A stretch of DNA of 64,000 bases from Arthrobacter sp. FW305-BF8 (GTDB taxonomy: Bacteria > Actinomycetota > Actinomycetes > Actinomycetales > Micrococcaceae): positions 3,348,001 through 3,412,000 of the forward strand of contig NZ_CP084561.1 of NCBI RefSeq assembly GCF_021789315.1. Reading direction: 5' to 3'. The translations under genes were made by a program, and so were the position numbers. Of the stretch, positions 7,836 to 16,780 are shown piece by piece. The notes under the pieces are model-generated. The model searched no databases, was not told the origin of the DNA, and worked only from the letters and a program-made list of their open reading frames with translations. Numbering within the stretch: the stretch's first letter is position 1; each line of letters opens with the position of its first letter.

Positions 7836-8621
7836 CTACTCGGGGCGCTGGTCCTCGTCGGAGGACGGCGCCCGGACATGGCCGTGGAGGACGAAATTCA
7901 CGGCTTCCTCCGGGGTGTCCACCACCTGGATGAGGTCCAGGTCCTTTTCCGAGACCATTCCCTCAGCCACCAGGGTCCCCCTGATCCATTCGATCATCGG
8001 ACCCCAGAATGACGCGCCCAGCAGGACGATCGGGAACGAGGTCACCTTCTGCGTCTGGACGAGGACCATGGCTTCGAAGAGCTCGTCAAGGGTGCCGAGG
8101 CCGCCTGGAAGAACGATGAAGCCCTGGGCGTACTTCACGAACATGGTCTTCCGCGCGAAGAAATAGCGGAAGTTGATGCCGAGGTCCACCCACTGGTTCA
8201 GGCCCTGCTCGAACGGCAGCTCAATACCGAGGCCAACGGAGACGCCGTTGCCTTCCACCGCTCCCCTGTTGGCTGCTTCCATCGAGCCCGGTCCGCCGCC
8301 GGTGATGACGGCCACGCCGGCTTCGGCCAGTTTGCGCCCCACCTCGACGCCCATGTCGTAGAACGCGCTTCCCGGCTTGGTGCGCGCGGAGCCGAAGACG
8401 CTGACCGCCTGGCCCAGGTCGGAGAGGGCACCGAAGCCTTCCACGAACTCGCTCTGGATCCGCATGACCCGCCAGGGGTCGGTGTGAATGAAGTGGCCGG
8501 GGCCCTTGGTGTCGAGCAGCCGCTGATCCGACATCTCCACGGCCGCCTGCTTGCGGCGCAGTTCTAGGGGCCCTTTCCGGCGGGGCTGTACGGATTTTGA
8601 CGGATCTGCGTTGATGCTCAT
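7836..8621 (-). CDS. LOG/TIGR00730-family Rossmann protein
   Basis: 261 residues with both family signatures: GGGPGSMEAAN (108-118) and PGGLGTLDE (172-180). Proteins with these motifs include cytokinin riboside 5'-monophosphate phosphoribohydrolases and related nucleotide hydrolases in the cytosol. The long actinobacterial subgroup with an N-terminal extension, as here, often lies near dap genes. Its natural substrate is not settled. The DivIVA-like gene follows 91 bases downstream in the same direction. Confidence 0.88.
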   Translation of the reverse strand: MSINADPSKSVQPRRKGPLELRRKQAAVEMSDQRLLDTKGPGHFIHTDPWRVMRIQSEFVEGFGALSDLGQAVSVFGSARTKPGSAFYDMGVEVGRKLAEAGVAVITGGGPGSMEAANRGAVEGNGVSVGLGIELPFEQGLNQWVDLGINFRYFFARKTMFVKYAQGFIVLPGGLGTLDELFEAMVLVQTQKVTSFPIVLLGASFWGPMIEWIRGTLVAEGMVSEKDLDLIQVVDTPEEAVNFVLHGHVRAPSSDEDQRPE

Positions 8622-8714
8622 CCCCCAAGGCTAACCTGCTGACCTGCAGGTATCTCTTGAATTACGATCAGCGGGAAGTTGGGGTGATTCCGGTCATAAG
8701 CGGGCAATGTTCGC

Positions 8715-8730
8715 TAGATTCTTACTTATG
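8715..8730 (+). promoter_or_regulatory. -10 element of a leaderless gluA transcript
   Basis: TAGATT ends 7 nt before the ATG at 8728. There is no ribosome site before this ATG. The ATG at 8707 would place the promoter inside the gene. Confidence 0.55.
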
Positions 8731-9483
8731 ACTACTCAACTGCCCGGCGATGCACTCGTCTCTCTGAATGCCGTCAACAAGCATTACGGTCAGCTGCACG
8801 TTCTGAAGGACATCAACCTCCAGGTCCGCAAGGGCGAAGTGGTTGTGGTCATCGGCCCGTCAGGTTCGGGGAAGTCCACACTGTGCCGGGCGATCAACCG
8901 GCTGGAAACGATCGACGACGGCGACATCGCCATTGACGGCAAGCAGCTGCCCGAGGAAGGCAAGGAGCTCGCCCGGCTGCGCGCCGACGTCGGCATGGTG
9001 TTCCAGTCGTTCAACCTGTTCGCGCACAAGACCATCCTGGAGAACGTGACGCTCGGCCCCATCAAGGTCAAGGGCGTCTCCAAGGCGGAGGCGGACAAGG
9101 AGGCCATGGCCCTGCTCGAGCGCGTGGGCGTGGGCCACCAGGCGCCCAAGCTCCCGGCTCAGCTCTCCGGCGGCCAGCAGCAGCGTGTGGCCATCGCACG
9201 CGCCCTCGCCATGAAGCCCAAGGTCATGCTGTTCGACGAGCCCACTTCTGCGCTCGACCCCGAGATGATCAACGAGGTCCTGGATGTCATGATCCAGCTG
9301 GCCAAGGAGGGCATGACCATGATCGTGGTGACCCACGAGATGGGTTTCGCCCGCAAGGCCGCCGACCGTGTGGTGTTCATGGCTGATGGACAAATCGTGG
9401 AGGACGCCACTCCCGAGGAGTTCTTCACCAATCCCCAGAGCAGCCGCGCCAAGGACTTCCTGTCCAAGCTGCTCACGCACTGA
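8728..9483 (+). CDS. gluA: Glutamate ABC transporter ATP-binding protein
   Basis: 251 residues with Walker A GPSGSGKST, signature LSGGQQQRVAIARAL, Walker B VMLFDEP and the switch histidine in VVTHEMG. It is the ATPase of a polar amino acid importer of the GlnQ/GluA type. The order ATPase, binding protein, permease, permease matches the gluABCD glutamate uptake system of Corynebacterium glutamicum. ATG 8728 is preferred over 8707 because homologues start just before the first strand and because of the -10 element. Glutamate specificity is inferred from gene order and similarity. Confidence 0.93.
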   Translation: MTTQLPGDALVSLNAVNKHYGQLHVLKDINLQVRKGEVVVVIGPSGSGKSTLCRAINRLETIDDGDIAIDGKQLPEEGKELARLRADVGMVFQSFNLFAHKTILENVTLGPIKVKGVSKAEADKEAMALLERVGVGHQAPKLPAQLSGGQQQRVAIARALAMKPKVMLFDEPTSALDPEMINEVLDVMIQLAKEGMTMIVVTHEMGFARKAADRVVFMADGQIVEDATPEEFFTNPQSSRAKDFLSKLLTH

Positions 9484-9571
9484 CAACCGATCCAGCACTC
9501 CCCACCAACTTCAAGACCACCCGAATTCGCACCCAGGCCGTCACCGGCGGCCGCCCAATGAAAGGAATGTC

Positions 9572-10459
9572 ATGAAGGCATTTTTGACCCGAAGGAAATC
9601 CCTTCTGGCAGCAGCATCCGCGGCCATCGCTCTTACCCTGAGCGCTTGCGGCGGCGGCGGCACCGGGACCGGGTCCAACCCCACGCCGGTCGAAAAGCCG
9701 AGCTTCGCTGCAGGCACCACCATGGAAAAGATCGCCTCGGCCGGCAAGGTGACCATCGGCACCAAGTTCGATCAGCCGCTGTTCGGCCAGAAGGGCCTGG
9801 ACGGCAAGCCTGTCGGTTTCGACGTCGAAATCGGCAAGCTGCTCGCCGCCAAGCTGGGCGTTCCCGCGGACAAGATTGAATGGGTCGAGACCGTCTCCGC
9901 CAACCGTGAGCAGTTCATCAAACAGGGCAAGGTGGATCTGATCGTGGCCACCTACACCATCAACGACAAGCGCAAGACCGAAGTCGACTTCGCCGGCCCG
10001 TACTACGAAGCCGGCCAGGCGCTGATGGTGAACAAGGACAACACGTCCATCACCAAGCCCGAGGACGTCAAGGGCAAGAATGTCTGCTCCGTGACGGGCT
10101 CCACCCCGGCCTCCACCATCGTGGAGAAGTACGGCGCAGTCCTGGTTCCGGCCGCCACTTACTCGGCCTGCCTCGAGCCGCTCCGTAACAAGCAGGTTGA
10201 AGCCGTCACCACGGACAACGTCATCCTGGCCGGCTTCGTCAACAAGGAGCCGGACGCGTTCAAGCTGGCTTCCGACGAGACCTTCACCAAGGAGCCTTAC
10301 GGCATCGGCCTGAAGAAGGGCGACACGGCGTTCCGCAACTGGGTCAACGACCAGCTGGAAAGCTTCTCCAAGGACGGCTCCTACAAGAAGGCCTGGGAAG
10401 ACACGGCCGGAGCGGTCATCAAGACGGCACCGGAACTTCCGGCCATCGACCGCTACTAA
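9572..10459 (+). CDS. gluB: Glutamate ABC transporter substrate-binding lipoprotein
   Basis: 295 residues with a lipoprotein signal (twin Lys/Arg N-terminus, hydrophobic core, lipobox LSAC with the lipid-bearing Cys26), a Gly/Thr-rich linker, then a type II periplasmic-binding fold. The segment VGFDVEIGKLLAAKLGV and the later EPYGIGLKKGD are typical of polar amino acid receptors. GAAAGGA precedes the ATG at 9572. It captures the amino acid outside the membrane and delivers it to GluC/GluD. A strong hairpin follows the gene. Confidence 0.93.
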   Translation: MKAFLTRRKSLLAAASAAIALTLSACGGGGTGTGSNPTPVEKPSFAAGTTMEKIASAGKVTIGTKFDQPLFGQKGLDGKPVGFDVEIGKLLAAKLGVPADKIEWVETVSANREQFIKQGKVDLIVATYTINDKRKTEVDFAGPYYEAGQALMVNKDNTSITKPEDVKGKNVCSVTGSTPASTIVEKYGAVLVPAATYSACLEPLRNKQVEAVTTDNVILAGFVNKEPDAFKLASDETFTKEPYGIGLKKGDTAFRNWVNDQLESFSKDGSYKKAWEDTAGAVIKTAPELPAIDRY

Positions 10460-10468
10460 GACGATCGT

Positions 10469-10514
10469 GGCGGTTACCGGCGGCTGTGCATGCCACAGCC
10501 TGCCGGTAACCGCC
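10469..10514 (+). terminator. Intercistronic hairpin between gluB and gluC
   Basis: A stem of 20 paired bases with one bulge and a 5-base loop, without a T tract. It probably protects or partly terminates the gluAB message, so the binding protein is made in excess over the permeases. Confidence 0.6.
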
Positions 10515-10559
10515 GCTTCCGTTTTCCGCACATTCCCCTGAACGCAGCTAAAGGATCCT

Positions 10560-11210
10560 ATGGACGTCATCATTGAAAGCCTCCCCCAGTACTGGGACGG
10601 CTTTCTCAGAACCCTGTTCCTGGCCGCCGTTTCCGGCATCATCGCCTTGGTCGCAGGCACACTGCTGGCCGCCGCCCGCGTCTCCCCCGTTGCTGCACTC
10701 CGCGGCTTCAGCATGGCCTACGTGGAGGTGGTGCGTAACACCCCGCTGACCATTGCCTTCTTTTTCGCGGCGGTGGTCCTTCCCCGCCTGGGCGTGACCT
10801 TCCAGCAGTTCGAAATTGCGGCCATCATCGCCCTGAGCGCCTACACCGCCGCCTTCATTGCCGAGGCTGTCCGCTCGGGCGTGAACAGCGTTCCGGTCGG
10901 CCAGGCCGAGGCAGCCCGCAGCATCGGCATGAAGTTTGGCCAGGTGCTCTCCCTCATCATCCTTCCGCAGGCGCTCCGCACCGTGATCCCGCCGATGATC
11001 AACATCCTCATCGCGCTCGTCAAGAACTCCTCGGTTGCCGGCGCCTTCTACGTGCTGGAGCTGTTCGGCTACGGCAAGCAGCTGGCCAACGACCACGGTG
11101 ACGCCGTCATGTGGGTGCTGGTGGGCGTTGCTTTCTTTTATCTCCTGATCACTGTGCCGCTGGGTTACCTCGCCCACCAGGTCGAACGAAAGGTGGCGAT
11201 CGCACGATGA
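10560..11210 (+). CDS. gluC: Glutamate ABC transporter permease
   Basis: 216 residues and about five membrane helices. The EAA loop reads EAARSIGMKFGQVLSLIILPQ, with the Gly and the hydrophobic end that dock on the ATPase. AAAGGA lies 5 bases before the ATG. It pairs with GluD to form the membrane channel of the glutamate importer. Its stop overlaps the gluD start (ATGA), which couples their translation. Confidence 0.92.
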   Translation: MDVIIESLPQYWDGFLRTLFLAAVSGIIALVAGTLLAAARVSPVAALRGFSMAYVEVVRNTPLTIAFFFAAVVLPRLGVTFQQFEIAAIIALSAYTAAFIAEAVRSGVNSVPVGQAEAARSIGMKFGQVLSLIILPQALRTVIPPMINILIALVKNSSVAGAFYVLELFGYGKQLANDHGDAVMWVLVGVAFFYLLITVPLGYLAHQVERKVAIAR

Positions 11211-12046
11211 GTTCGGTTCTCTACGACGTCCCCGGCCCCAAGGCCCGCCGCGTCTCGCTGATCGGGTCCGTGATCGGCGTCGTGCTGATCGCCGCCCTGC
11301 TGGCCTGGGCCATCATGACCCTGGCCCAACAGGGGATCTTCCAGGCGCAGCGCTGGGCGATCTTCGGCCAGGCTGATGTCTGGTCGCTCATCGCCAACGG
11401 CATCGGCGCGACGCTGGCCGCGGCGGCCATCGCAGCGGTCATTGCCTTTCCGCTGGGGCTTCTGCTGTGCCTGATGCGCATCTCCGACGTCGCCTGGATC
11501 AGGATTCCCACCAGGATCGTGCTCGAGTTCCTGCGCGGCATGCCCGTGGTCCTGATGATGCTGTTCGTGCTGCTGGTCTTCGCCACCAGCTCGTTCATCG
11601 CCGTAGTGGCCGGTCTGGTCCTGTACAACGCCGCGATCTTCGCGGAGATCATCCGCGCAGGCATCCAGTCCCTCCCCCGCGGCCAGCGTGAAGCGGGTCT
11701 GGCGATCGGCCTGACCAGCTTCCAGTCCCGGCTGACCATCGAACTGCCGCAGGCGGTCCGCCGCATGCTGCCGTCCCTCGTGGCGCAGCTGGTGGTCCTG
11801 CTAAAGGACACGTCGCTGGGGTACATCGTTGCGTACGGCGAACTGCTGCGCGCAGTGCAGGTGATGGCTGACTTCCTGGGCCCGCAGTTCCTGTTCCCGG
11901 TCTTCTTCGTGGCCGCGGCCATCTACATCGCCATCAACCTGGCCGTGTCCCGGCTGGCCATCTGGATCGAGCGGCGCGGTTCCAAGAAGGCCGCCGGTGG
12001 AGTGGCGAAGGCCCCCACCGCCGGCGTGTCCACCGTTGTGAAATAA
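11207..12046 (+). CDS. gluD: Glutamate ABC transporter permease
   Basis: 279 residues with a longer N-terminal tail than GluC, about five membrane helices and the EAA loop REAGLAIGLTSFQSRLTIELPQ. The ATG at 11207 overlaps the gluC stop by 4 bases. The C-terminus is a basic, Ala-rich cytoplasmic tail. It is the second half of the permease dimer, and the operon ends here with a strong terminator. Confidence 0.92.
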   Translation: MSSVLYDVPGPKARRVSLIGSVIGVVLIAALLAWAIMTLAQQGIFQAQRWAIFGQADVWSLIANGIGATLAAAAIAAVIAFPLGLLLCLMRISDVAWIRIPTRIVLEFLRGMPVVLMMLFVLLVFATSSFIAVVAGLVLYNAAIFAEIIRAGIQSLPRGQREAGLAIGLTSFQSRLTIELPQAVRRMLPSLVAQLVVLLKDTSLGYIVAYGELLRAVQVMADFLGPQFLFPVFFVAAAIYIAINLAVSRLAIWIERRGSKKAAGGVAKAPTAGVSTVVK

Positions 12047-12064
12047 AACGCCAGGCACTAACAG

Positions 12065-12100
12065 CGAAGGGTCCGCAGCCAACCGGCTGCGGACCCTTCG
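12065..12100. terminator. Terminator between gluD and dapE
   Basis: A perfect 16-bp stem (core AAGGGTCCGCAGCC) with loop AACC, followed by GTGTTT. It serves the glu operon and possibly the convergent dapE. Confidence 0.85.
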
Positions 12101-12117
12101 TGTTTATCGGCCGAACC

Positions 12118-13239
12118 TCAAGACAGCCACGTCTGCAGTGCGCGCAGGCAGGTGCGGATGGCTTCGGCCTCCACGTGTTCGTTGTCCTTGTGGGCCAGCA
12201 GCGCGTCGCCGGGCCCGAAGTTCACTGCCGGGATGCCCAGTTCACTGAAGCGGGCGACGTCGGTCCAGCCGTATTTGGGTTTCGGCTCGCCGCCCACGGC
12301 GGCAACGAAGGACGCGGCGGCAGGGTGGTTCAGTCCGGGGCGCGCGCCGGCGGCGCTGTCAGTGCGGACGACGTCGAACCCGTCCAGCAGCGCGCGCACG
12401 TGCGCTTCAGCCTGGTCGGGGGTCTTGTCCGGGGCGAAGCGGTAGTTGATCTCCACGACGCAGCGATCCGGGATGACGTTGCCCGCGGTGCCGCCGTGGA
12501 TCTTCACTGCGTTCAGGCTTTCGCGGTAGTCCAGCCCGTCCACCGTCACGGTCTGCGGGCTGTACGCGGCGAGGCGTTCCAAGATGGGCGCGGCGGCGTG
12601 GATCGCGTTGCGGCCCATCCACGCCCGGGCGGAGTGGGCAGCCTCCCCGGAAGTTGTGGCGTGGAACCGCATGGTGCCGTTGCAGCCGCCCTCCACAATG
12701 CCGTCGGTCGGTTCGAGGAGGATGGCAAAGTCGCCGGCGAGGAGCCCGCCGTGGTTCCGCACCAGCCTGCCCAGCCCGCTCTTGACGGCCTCCACCTCCT
12801 CATGGTCATAGAACACAAAGGTGACGTCCTTGCCCGGTTCCGCCCCGCCGTCGAACATTGAAGCTGCCAGTGCAAGCTGGACCGCAACGCCGCCCTTCAT
12901 GTCCGTCGCACCGCGGCCGTACAGGACGCCGTCGCCCGGGACCCCGGACGGCCAGGTGGACGGCACCGTTCCCAGCGAGCCTTCCGTGACCGGCAGGGGC
13001 ACCGTGTCCAGGTGGCCCGCCAGGATGACCCGTTCGCTGCGGCCGAGGTTGGTCCGGGCGATGATGGAGTCGCCGTCACGTACCAGCTCCAAGCCTGGGA
13101 GCTGGCGGAGTGCCGACTCGACGGCGTCCGCAAGCTGGCGCTCGTTGCCGGAGACGCTGTCAATGTCGATGAGCGCGGCGGTCAGCAGTGCCACGTCCTG
13201 GCGCAGGTCAAGGGTTGCGGGGCTTGTTTCGGCAATCAC
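12118..13239 (-). CDS. dapE: Succinyl-diaminopimelate desuccinylase
   Basis: 373 residues from the GTG at 13239. The M20 metallopeptidase markers are present: AGHLDTVP (metal-binding His), GRGATDMKGG (bridging Asp), and the catalytic Glu pair in YDHEEVE. It hydrolyses N-succinyl-LL-diaminopimelate to LL-diaminopimelate and succinate in lysine and cell-wall synthesis. It is divergent from dapD, the same pathway's succinylase. The frame stays open far upstream across dapD because of high GC, but nothing upstream of the GTG resembles the family. Confidence 0.93.
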   Translation of the reverse strand: MIAETSPATLDLRQDVALLTAALIDIDSVSGNERQLADAVESALRQLPGLELVRDGDSIIARTNLGRSERVILAGHLDTVPLPVTEGSLGTVPSTWPSGVPGDGVLYGRGATDMKGGVAVQLALAASMFDGGAEPGKDVTFVFYDHEEVEAVKSGLGRLVRNHGGLLAGDFAILLEPTDGIVEGGCNGTMRFHATTSGEAAHSARAWMGRNAIHAAAPILERLAAYSPQTVTVDGLDYRESLNAVKIHGGTAGNVIPDRCVVEINYRFAPDKTPDQAEAHVRALLDGFDVVRTDSAAGARPGLNHPAAASFVAAVGGEPKPKYGWTDVARFSELGIPAVNFGPGDALLAHKDNEHVEAEAIRTCLRALQTWLS

Positions 13240-13368
13240 CGTCCCACTGTATCCCGCGCCTGCCCGTCCCGACCGGGTAGCAGCCCGGGGCGTTCCCAGC
13301 GCCGGGAACGCCCTCAAATGCGACTCGGATATGTGCGGACCGGTTTCGGTGCGTGCACGTCGTCTCGA

Positions 13369-13383
13369 TAGACTTGGCGCATG
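13369..13383 (+). promoter_or_regulatory. -10 element of a leaderless dapD transcript
   Basis: TAGACT ends 6 nt before the dapD ATG and no ribosome site is present. Confidence 0.6.
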
Positions 13384-14409
13384 ACTGAAACCGCTTCTTC
13401 CGCCGTGCCCGCTGCCCAGACACTGTCCGACGATTCCCGTTCGGCCTATGGATTCGGCGTAGCCACCATCGCCACGCGGAACGGCGAAGCCACCGTGCTG
13501 GATGCCTGGTTCCCCGCCCCCGCCCTCGGTGTTGCCGCCGAAAGCCTCCGCGCCGTGGAAAACGCCGACGAAACCCTGGCTGACATCGCGGCCGCCGGCA
13601 CCGATGCCGACCGCGGCACCGAGCAGAAGGTGGTGTTCGTCCAGATCAACCTGGACGAGGCCCCGGCGGACACCGCCGATGCCTACCTGCGCCTGCACCT
13701 GCTCTCGCACCGCCTGGTCCGGCCCAACAGCATCAACCTGGACGGCATCTTCGGCAAGCTCCCGAACGTCGTCTGGACCAACTTCGGCCCGTGCGCCGTG
13801 GACGGGTTCGAACTGACCCGCGCCAAGCTGCGCAAGCGCGGCGCGGTCACCGTCTACGGCGTGGACAAGTTCCCGCGCATGGTGGACTACGTCGTTCCGG
13901 CGGGCGTCCGCATTGCCGACGCCGATCGCGTGCGCCTGGGCGCCCACCTGGCCGATGGCACCACCGTCATGCACGAGGGCTTCGTGAACTTCAACGCCGG
14001 CACGCTGGGGACCTCGATGGTTGAGGGCCGCATTTCCGCCGGTGTGGTGGCCGGTGACGGAACCGACGTCGGCGGCGGTGCCTCGATCATGGGCACCCTC
14101 TCCGGCGGCGGCAAGGAGAAGGTGTCCCTGGGCCAGCGGGTCCTGCTGGGTGCCAACTCCGGCGTCGGCATCAGCATCGGGGACGACTCCGTAGTGGAGG
14201 CCGGACTGTACGTCACGGCAGGCACCCGTGTCCGGATTTCCGGGCCCAAGGACGCTGACGGCGAGGACACCAGCAAGATCGTCAAGGCCGTGGAGCTGTC
14301 CGGCGTGCCGAACCTGCTCTTCCGCCGCAACTCCACCACGGGTGAAGTCGAAGCCCTGCCCCGCCAGGGCCAGACCGTGGAACTGAACGACGCCCTGCAC
14401 GCCAACTGA
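13381..14409 (+). CDS. dapD: Tetrahydrodipicolinate N-succinyltransferase
   Basis: 342 residues. The C-terminal half is a left-handed beta-helix of hexapeptide repeats (VRLGAHLADGTTVMHEGFVN, then GGGASIMGTLSGGGKEKVSLG), and the N-terminal domain matches the actinobacterial DapD type, which is longer than the E. coli enzyme. It transfers succinyl from succinyl-CoA to tetrahydrodipicolinate. Together with DapE and DapC (encoded at 19430-20569) most of the succinylase branch of lysine synthesis lies in this window. The start is set by the -10 element. Confidence 0.94.
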   Translation: MTETASSAVPAAQTLSDDSRSAYGFGVATIATRNGEATVLDAWFPAPALGVAAESLRAVENADETLADIAAAGTDADRGTEQKVVFVQINLDEAPADTADAYLRLHLLSHRLVRPNSINLDGIFGKLPNVVWTNFGPCAVDGFELTRAKLRKRGAVTVYGVDKFPRMVDYVVPAGVRIADADRVRLGAHLADGTTVMHEGFVNFNAGTLGTSMVEGRISAGVVAGDGTDVGGGASIMGTLSGGGKEKVSLGQRVLLGANSGVGISIGDDSVVEAGLYVTAGTRVRISGPKDADGEDTSKIVKAVELSGVPNLLFRRNSTTGEVEALPRQGQTVELNDALHAN

Positions 14410-14437
14410 CGGCACGCCAACCGACCGTGAGGACATA

Positions 14438-14468
14438 GCCGGCACGCCACCCAGAAGGGCGTGCCGGC
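14438..14468 (+). terminator. Hairpin after dapD
   Basis: An 11-bp perfect stem (GCCGGCACGCC) with a 9-base loop and no T tract. It is probably a weak terminator 20 bases before the next gene. Confidence 0.5.
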
Positions 14469-14487
14469 GGATTGCTGGAGTAACAAC

Positions 14488-15339
14488 GTGACACGCAGAC
14501 GCAGGCTGCGCGGGGCTGTCATCGGCGGCCTCTCCCTCGTCCTGGTCGCTGGCGGCATCTACACCGCGGCCACTTTGCTGCAGCGCTCCGAGCAACTGAT
14601 CACCGAGGAATGCACCGCCGCCGTCGGCTCACAGCGCGCGGACCTGGCCACCGACCAGGCCGCGAACGCGGCGCTGATCACGGCTGTGGCGGTGCGACGC
14701 GGTCTCCCTCCACGTGCAGCCAGCATTGCCCTGGCCACCGCCATGCAGGAATCCAAGCTTCGGAACATCGGCCACGGCGACCTGGCCGGTCCGGACTCCA
14801 GGGGCCTGTTCCAGCAGCGCCCATCCCAGGGGTGGGGCACCCAGGACCAGGTCATGGACCCGGTCTACGCCACGAACGCCTTCTACGACGCCCTCGTGAA
14901 GGTGCCCGGCTACGCCACCTTGGAAATCACCGACGCCGCGCAGCGCGTCCAGCGCTCCGCCTACCCGAGGGCCTACGCCGAGCACGAGGCGATGGCACGG
15001 TCCTTCGCCTCGGCATTGACGGGTGAGACGCCCGCTGCCCTGAACTGCACGCTCCGCTCACCGGACACCGCCGGCAACACCGCCAGCATGCTCATGGGGC
15101 TGGAAGCCGCCTACGGAACCATCCAGACGGCGGCCTCCGGCCAAACGCTGGAGGTGGACGTCGCCGACAGCTATGCCTGGTCCGTGGCCCACTGGGCGGT
15201 GGCAAACGCCGAAGAGTATGCGGTGGAACGGGTTGATGTGAACGGAAAGCGGTGGGACAGAAAAGCCCGCGACGGGTGGCAGGATGCGCCGGACGCGGGC
15301 GGCCGGGTGGCCATCACGCTTGCTGCCGCCGGATCGTGA
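14488..15339 (+). CDS. Membrane-anchored lytic-transglycosylase-like protein
   Basis: 283 residues from GTG 14488, which follows GGAG. A basic N-terminus and one membrane helix (about 8-30) are followed by an outer domain. Its middle reads ALATAMQESKLRN, then DSRGLFQQRPSQGWG. The catalytic-type Glu in an ES motif followed by GLFQQR matches the soluble lytic transglycosylase/goose-lysozyme pattern. Homologues are often mislabelled heavy metal transporters. It may cleave peptidoglycan at the cell surface (inference). It lies right after dapD, whose product feeds peptidoglycan synthesis. Confidence 0.7.
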   Translation: MTRRRRLRGAVIGGLSLVLVAGGIYTAATLLQRSEQLITEECTAAVGSQRADLATDQAANAALITAVAVRRGLPPRAASIALATAMQESKLRNIGHGDLAGPDSRGLFQQRPSQGWGTQDQVMDPVYATNAFYDALVKVPGYATLEITDAAQRVQRSAYPRAYAEHEAMARSFASALTGETPAALNCTLRSPDTAGNTASMLMGLEAAYGTIQTAASGQTLEVDVADSYAWSVAHWAVANAEEYAVERVDVNGKRWDRKARDGWQDAPDAGGRVAITLAAAGS

Positions 15340-15383
15340 CTCTGCGGACGTCCTGAATCTACGGACTGCCTGAATCCGTGGAC

Positions 15384-15995
15384 TTAGACGAGGATCTCCA
15401 CGACCGGCTGCACGTAGCTGCGGAACACCTCGGGCTGCGAGAGCAGCTCGTGGCTCATGATGATCTTGTCCGGCTCCAGGTACCACGCCCGCTGCTCATC
15501 GAGCGGCAGCTCTATAATCGTCAGCGCAAAGTCCCGCGAATCCCGGCCCACCTCCAGCAGCCGGTCCTCCACGATGTCCTCAATGAGGTGCGCGGAGCCT
15601 CCGGCCACGCGTTCGGCCTCCAGTTCGGCATACTCCGCGCGCCGCTCCCTGGCCCACGTCAGGGCTGCGCCGAAATGCGCCTGCAGGACCTTGCGCAATG
15701 CCGGCGAGTTGGCAAAGGAGCGAAATCCCGGCGGCGACAGTTCAGGGGACATCTGCGGGTGCGCCTTGAGCAGCTGCTCCCACCAGGCTTCCCACTCGGT
15801 TTTGAGGGCGCTGATGCCGCCCACTTCGGCGGTGAGATGGGAATGGTCCACGTGGCGGACCTTGGGTGCAGCATGCGAAAGCGGCGGAAACCCCGCACCG
15901 TCGAGTCCGGCAACATCACGTATATAAAGGGCAATAAGCATGGGACCCGACGTGTCCATAGTGATTCGCCAGCCTGGACCGCCTGTGTGCTGCAT
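15384..15995 (-). CDS. Conserved hypothetical protein
   Basis: 203 residues, soluble, starting from an ATG behind a good AAGGAGG site. It is rich in Trp and acidic residues (ALKTEWEAWWEQLL), with a largely helical centre and a C-terminal strand-rich end. I recognise no catalytic motif, signal peptide or membrane segment. Similar proteins occur in Arthrobacter genomes, as I recall. It converges on the lytic-transglycosylase-like gene. Confidence 0.7.
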   Translation of the reverse strand: MQHTGGPGWRITMDTSGPMLIALYIRDVAGLDGAGFPPLSHAAPKVRHVDHSHLTAEVGGISALKTEWEAWWEQLLKAHPQMSPELSPPGFRSFANSPALRKVLQAHFGAALTWARERRAEYAELEAERVAGGSAHLIEDIVEDRLLEVGRDSRDFALTIIELPLDEQRAWYLEPDKIIMSHELLSQPEVFRSYVQPVVEILV

Positions 15996-16084
15996 GCGTA
16001 TGCCTCCTTGGCATCTCGTTTTCCACCCCGTTGTGCCGGCAACCCGCTCTCCGGCTTTCAGTCTATTCCCCCAGCCCGGGGAGG

Positions 16085-16723
16085 TTAATGGTTGGCACTG
16101 ACCCTCCTGCGGAGGCCCTCGATGTGCAATTCGAGCACGTCACGGCACATTTCCGGGGACATCCAGCCCGGCTGTAGCAGGGCATGCATGGCCAGCCCGT
16201 CCAGTGTGGCCAGCAAGTGTTCGGCAGCAGTCACCAGCTGCGGCCCGGCATCGTCCGCCGTGGCATCCTGCTCACGCACGAGCCGGTTGATCACCTGACC
16301 GACGACGGCAGCCACCGCCCGATGGCTTCTGTCCGCCTCGGCGGCGAGGAAAGGCCGGGTCCTCGCGGCATTCCGGAACGCCAGCCAGGCGCATGCATCC
16401 AGGGCGCGTTCTTCGTCCAGGGGCAGGAATTCGCCCAGCAGTGTTAATACCGCCAGATCTTCGTCGGCCCCATCGGCTGCCGGCCCGAGCCCTGTAAGCG
16501 CTTCATTGAGGCGCGTCAGGATGCGGCCGGAAACAGCTGTAAAGGAGTAGGCCAGCAGGTCATCGCTGCTTTCGAAGTAGTGCCGCACCGAGCCCACCGC
16601 GAGGCCCGCCTCATCCGCCACTTCCCGCAGGGACGCTCCTTCCAGCCCGTCTGTGGCGATGATCCTGCACACGGCGCCAACGATCTCCTGCCGGCGCTGG
16701 GCGGCGTCCACAATTTTGGGCAT
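16085..16723 (-). CDS. TetR-family transcriptional regulator
   Basis: 212 residues from ATG 16723 (AAAGAGAG upstream). The N-terminal helix-turn-helix reads ATDGLEGASLREVADEAGLAVGSVRHYF, the standard TetR DNA-binding domain. The remaining helices form a ligand/dimer domain resembling BetI-like regulators with a TetR_C_6 tail. It is divergent from galE, and a near-perfect palindrome begins six bases upstream of its start. It therefore probably represses itself. The ligand is unknown. Confidence 0.88.
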   Translation of the reverse strand: MPKIVDAAQRRQEIVGAVCRIIATDGLEGASLREVADEAGLAVGSVRHYFESSDDLLAYSFTAVSGRILTRLNEALTGLGPAADGADEDLAVLTLLGEFLPLDEERALDACAWLAFRNAARTRPFLAAEADRSHRAVAAVVGQVINRLVREQDATADDAGPQLVTAAEHLLATLDGLAMHALLQPGWMSPEMCRDVLELHIEGLRRRVSANH

Positions 16724-16728
16724 CTCTC

Positions 16729-16752
16729 TTTCTAGCACACATGCGCTAGAAA
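16729..16752. promoter_or_regulatory. Probable TetR operator palindrome
   Basis: A 24-bp inverted repeat with half-site TTTCTAGCrCA, matching at 10 of 12 positions on each side. It sits 6 bases upstream of the TetR start and 42-65 bases upstream of the galE start, so it may act on both genes. Confidence 0.6.
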
Positions 16753-16780
16753 CACTCCGTGGGGGCAAGTGTGGTTGCGG

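Noticed and set aside
12118..14595. An 825-codon minus-strand frame covering dapE and the antisense of dapD
   Set aside because: Only the part from GTG 13239 resembles DapE; the rest is antisense to dapD and open because of high GC.
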